From a virus: a stretch of DNA of 39,253 nt. Of the stretch, positions 36,161 through 39,253 are shown one piece after another. The stretch lies in IMG/VR virus record IMGVR_UViG_3300011116_001034, positions 1 through 39,253 of that record. The stretch is one strand, 5' to 3'. Both the position numbers and the translations under genes were made by a program. Every line of letters begins with the position of its first letter. Position 1 is the first letter of the stretch. The notes beneath the pieces are model-generated. The model ran no database searches, was not told the DNA's origin, and saw only the letters and a list, made by a program, of their open reading frames with translations.

Positions 36161-36823
36161 ATGCCATTTCCATTTAATTCCAATTTACCTTTAAAAGTTA
36201 GTCCGTATTATAGCAGAGTTTCAGATTTAACTGCAAATAGCGCAACTCCCTACAATTATCCTTTAATTGCATTTACTCCCGGATATGCACTTCAAGCATC
36301 CGAATTAAATGAAATACAAGAAACCTTTTATCTTCAGCAATCACTCACACAGGGAATGTTTGCCAATTGGCCGCTTACAGGAGAGGTCGGAAAAGTTGGT
36401 GCAACCTTAAAATATCCAATGTGGAATGGTGCTGTACCATACGATCCAAATAGTGTAACTTATGCAAATGGTGTAGTTACCGTTAATGCGGGTTGGTATC
36501 TTGTAACTACAGGAACTTCATTGAAGTATTGGTTATATAATAATAATACATTAACAGCAGTTGCAACTACTGGTCAACAAATTGGGTTTAGTCTTACTTT
36601 TCAGTTTATTCCTTGTAGTGAATCACAAAGTGCCGAAGGTTATGTATTTACCGACAATTCTGCTGGTTATAATAATGGCAATTCATGCGGCGCGCACAGA
36701 TATAAAGTAACAATAAGCAATACATTAGATGTTGGAACAAATCCATCCAGACCAATAGCAGAACTGGTAACAGTTGGAACAACTACAGTTTGTCAGTACC
36801 TAAATAATCTTAAAATAGGATAA
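36161..36823 (+). CDS. Conserved baseplate or fibre-attachment protein, unknown
   Basis: The gene encodes 220 residues. AGGATTATTA precedes the ATG. Near residues 30-60, PLIAFTPGYALQASELNEIQ then ETFYLQQSLTQG is a motif shared by T4-like baseplate proteins near gp8-gp10. The remaining part is a beta-rich domain with VTVNAGWYLVTTG. It probably sits at the wedge periphery and connects to fibres. No T4 number can be assigned safely. Confidence 0.6.
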   Translation: MPFPFNSNLPLKVSPYYSRVSDLTANSATPYNYPLIAFTPGYALQASELNEIQETFYLQQSLTQGMFANWPLTGEVGKVGATLKYPMWNGAVPYDPNSVTYANGVVTVNAGWYLVTTGTSLKYWLYNNNTLTAVATTGQQIGFSLTFQFIPCSESQSAEGYVFTDNSAGYNNGNSCGAHRYKVTISNTLDVGTNPSRPIAELVTVGTTTVCQYLNNLKIG

Positions 36824-36826
36824 TAA

Positions 36827-39100
36827 ATGCCAGTAACGAATAACACATATGTAATACCGACTCTTCAGGGAAATACCACCTTTTACGATTGGTATGTAAA
36901 AGAGAACAATGAAATAATTGCAAAATTAAATCTTTTGCAGGTATATAGTGCAACCGGCGGTGATGGTATTCTTGCTTCAACCAATACGAGTGGATTATTA
37001 AGTCTCAGTATTGGTGGAACTTCTGGTGTTATTCAATCTGGTTTGACATTTAATGGTGGAGTCAGTTTCAAAGGTCTAGTGGATCTTCCAAATGTTAGTT
37101 ACAAAATAACGGGATTAACTTCCGGTACATCTGGTATAAGTTTTGGTATGCCTGTAAGAATAACAAGTACAGGATACACCGCCGGAAAAGCAAATAGTCA
37201 AGCGGCCGCAGAAACAATTGGAATAATTTCCAATCTTGATGCATCTGGTGTATATGTAACTATATTAGGAAAAGTAGATGGTGATTTTACTTCAGTGAAT
37301 GCAGGAGCAACTCTTTCCGCAGGATGTTTCTATTTCCTTTCGCCTAGTGTAACCGGAGGCATAACAACAACCGAACCAACTACAACTGGTCAAGTTTCCA
37401 AACCAATTCTTCTGGGTCTTGGTGCAACTTCTGGTATGGTGTTGCCATATAGAGGACATTATTTAGATTCAAGTGCATCTGGCGTTTCCGGTGCTACAGG
37501 ATTAAATCGAATATATGCTCTTATACCTACGGCATCTGCAGCTCAATTCACAGTAGGTCGAGCAATTTCCTATAATCCAAAATTATCAGAAGCAATTCCA
37601 CTAGATACTGATTCGAATAGAAATTATGTCAGTGGTTGGTTCCTAAGCAAATCAACAAATAGTTCTGGTATCTCTGGATTGAGTTATGAAGATGACTTTG
37701 TTGTTGGTCTAATTGTTGGAACAAGCACAGATGGTTCAGGAAATACATTACTAGAAATTGCAACAAATGGTGATGTTGCTAGAAGTTCCACTGTTGGTGT
37801 ATATTACATAAAAACAGATTTTAATGCGACTACAGACACTACCAATTTGGTATCAGAACAACCCGGATATGGTGGAAAATTATTCGGTATTCAATACGCA
37901 GCAGATAGATTTACAGTAGTAAACAATCCCAAGAAAGCATCAGGATTTATTGGAGCAGCTGCATTAGCAACTTCTTCATCAGGATCCGGTCAAGGAGAAA
38001 ATCTAGTAGTAAATGGAGACTTTGCTATATGGCAAAGACCAAGCACCGGAAGAGACTCACAGTATACTGGCACAGGAAGTTTAGTGTTTGCTGACATGTG
38101 GAGAAGACATGACGGTGTATCTGGTGGAACTGCAACAAAGTCGTATTACATACAAAGACAAACATTTGCTGATATACAATCGGATGTAGAAGGAAATCCC
38201 AAATATTATGTTGACATTAAGGCACTAGGACTTAGTGGTGGTACTGGAGCGACATATGGATTTGGTAAAGATTATCTAACTGTTGGACATGTTATACCAA
38301 ACGCAAAAAGTTTAGATTCTCAAACAATAACTTTTAGTTTCTATGCAAAATGTTCGTATAGCAACTATTCACTTACATCTTATATTTCAAGATATAATGG
38401 TGCAAGTTTAATAGACTATAATGAAATAGAAGAACACGGGTTAAATACAACATGGTCAAAATATGTTGTTCAATATACCGTCCCAACCTTACCAAATCCG
38501 GGAAGTGCTCTAGCAGATGATTATTTTGAAATTGGATTTAATTTTAAACCATTAATAAATGATGCAAATACAAATTCAGTTTCCTTGGGAACCAATCTAT
38601 ATGCAAGTATTGCATCTGTCTGTGTTTATCTGGGAAGTCAGACCTTGCCATATGACACGCATAAATCCCTACAAGAGAGATTAAATATTTGCAGAAAATA
38701 TTATTACTCAACTTATGCATTAGATCAGACCCAAGGTTCGACTACTATGATAAATACAGAAGAACCAACATATAATACAGAACATCATATGGTTCTTCCG
38801 AATGGTCTATGCAGATTCCTTCAATGGCCATTTGAACTGAGAACAACACCCACCGTGACAATATACTCCCCAAGTACAGGAACCGCAAATGATGCATATA
38901 ACAGATCTTCTAACCGAGATCTTAGAAATAGTTCAGGTACTATTGGTTATGGTTCACAGAACAGAGTTGCGCGTTTAGGTGTTGATACTCTACTCAAGGA
39001 TGCAACAAAATACGGATTAAAACTTTGTGTTTCTGGTGGTGCTGTTGATTATGATAATATATTTTATCACATAGTAGCGGATGCAGACTATCCAATTTAA
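36827..39100 (+). CDS. Tail fibre or receptor-binding protein
   Basis: The gene encodes 757 residues. The N-terminus (PTLQGNTTFYDWYVKENNEI) probably attaches to the baseplate. Residues 50-370 are Gly/Ser/Thr-rich beta repeats. At about residue 387 GENLVVNGDFAIWQRPSTGR begins a jelly-roll, carbohydrate-binding-like domain common in phage tail fibres. It continues with TFSFYAKCSYSNYSLTSYIS and YDTHKSLQERLNICRKYYYS. The last 100 residues form a tip. It likely determines host recognition. Confidence 0.75.
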   Translation: MPVTNNTYVIPTLQGNTTFYDWYVKENNEIIAKLNLLQVYSATGGDGILASTNTSGLLSLSIGGTSGVIQSGLTFNGGVSFKGLVDLPNVSYKITGLTSGTSGISFGMPVRITSTGYTAGKANSQAAAETIGIISNLDASGVYVTILGKVDGDFTSVNAGATLSAGCFYFLSPSVTGGITTTEPTTTGQVSKPILLGLGATSGMVLPYRGHYLDSSASGVSGATGLNRIYALIPTASAAQFTVGRAISYNPKLSEAIPLDTDSNRNYVSGWFLSKSTNSSGISGLSYEDDFVVGLIVGTSTDGSGNTLLEIATNGDVARSSTVGVYYIKTDFNATTDTTNLVSEQPGYGGKLFGIQYAADRFTVVNNPKKASGFIGAAALATSSSGSGQGENLVVNGDFAIWQRPSTGRDSQYTGTGSLVFADMWRRHDGVSGGTATKSYYIQRQTFADIQSDVEGNPKYYVDIKALGLSGGTGATYGFGKDYLTVGHVIPNAKSLDSQTITFSFYAKCSYSNYSLTSYISRYNGASLIDYNEIEEHGLNTTWSKYVVQYTVPTLPNPGSALADDYFEIGFNFKPLINDANTNSVSLGTNLYASIASVCVYLGSQTLPYDTHKSLQERLNICRKYYYSTYALDQTQGSTTMINTEEPTYNTEHHMVLPNGLCRFLQWPFELRTTPTVTIYSPSTGTANDAYNRSSNRDLRNSSGTIGYGSQNRVARLGVDTLLKDATKYGLKLCVSGGAVDYDNIFYHIVADADYPI

Positions 39101-39113
39101 AAGAGGTTAAACC

Positions 39114-39253
39114 ATGCCTTGTTCAAGCAGCAGCAACATAAGATCATCACAAACTCTAGTAACAGTAACACAAGGCGGTTCTCGTCTGACTGCAAGTATA
39201 CCATCTGCGAGTTATGCAGCAGGTATAACTGCGGGAGATGTAATTTTTTATAA
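39114..39253 (+). CDS. Virion protein, truncated by the window end
   Basis: The first 46 residues (MPCSSSSNIRSSQTLVTVTQ ...) are visible with AAGAGGTTAAACC before the ATG; the frame is still open at the last base. The composition (Ser, Thr, Gly) fits another fibre or structural gene of the same operon. No family can be named. Confidence 0.6.
   Translation, partial: MPCSSSSNIRSSQTLVTVTQGGSRLTASIPSASYAAGITAGDVIFY

Overview
This window is part of a large T4-type (contractile-tailed) bacteriophage genome. The evidence is a baseplate and tail block with recognisable T4 families (gp4, gp26, gp48, gp53, a gp27-like hub, gp25, gp6, gp7-like, gp8), a gp33/gp32 pair, and several TATAAATA late-promoter boxes. 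Many small accessory genes belong to families I know mainly from aquatic T4-like phages. The host cannot be named from the sequence. No integrase, IS element or CRISPR array was seen.

Layout. 1-870: a 5'-truncated gene and a basic hypothetical gene. 870-4870: a visibly GC-richer early-type island holding a candidate structured RNA, a very acidic protein, a kinase-fold-like protein behind repeated operator-like dyads, a GP88-family protein and small zinc-ribbon or basic proteins, closed by a strong terminator. 4870-8300: AT-rich, with repeats and late promoters driving genes whose N-termini (MKTFKQY-I-x-E type) look like the capsid-targeting sequence of T4 internal proteins, ending in the (I/L)-x-E cleavage motif of the prohead protease. 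8300-16900: metabolism and RNA region with a GMP reductase (GuaC), a small CMP/dCMP-deaminase-like protein, an HTH protein, a DksA/TraR-type zinc finger, an Sm-like protein, five tRNAs (Lys-UUU, Thr-UGU, Ile-UAU, Glu-UUC, Arg-UCU) and a complete one-piece tmRNA encoding the tag ANNNNYMAIAA. 16900-24035: minus-strand virion genes, interrupted by plus-strand gp33 and gp32. 24057-39253: a plus-strand baseplate and fibre operon running off the window end.

How it fits together. Early sigma70-type promoters serve the island, the HTH gene, tRNA-Ile, tRNA-Arg, gp33 and gp32. gp33 would then help switch transcription to the TATAAATA late promoters, which serve gp25 and the capsid-targeted proteins. 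The tRNAs all read A-ending codons that the AT-rich virion genes use heavily. tmRNA, GMP reductase and the deaminase point to takeover of ribosome rescue and nucleotide pools. A recurring theme is that -10 boxes lie 5-7 nt from ATG codons, and that tRNA/tmRNA 3' ends lie 3-11 nt from ATG codons lacking a Shine-Dalgarno, so many mRNAs may be leaderless. All functional calls rest on reading motifs by eye; no database search was run.
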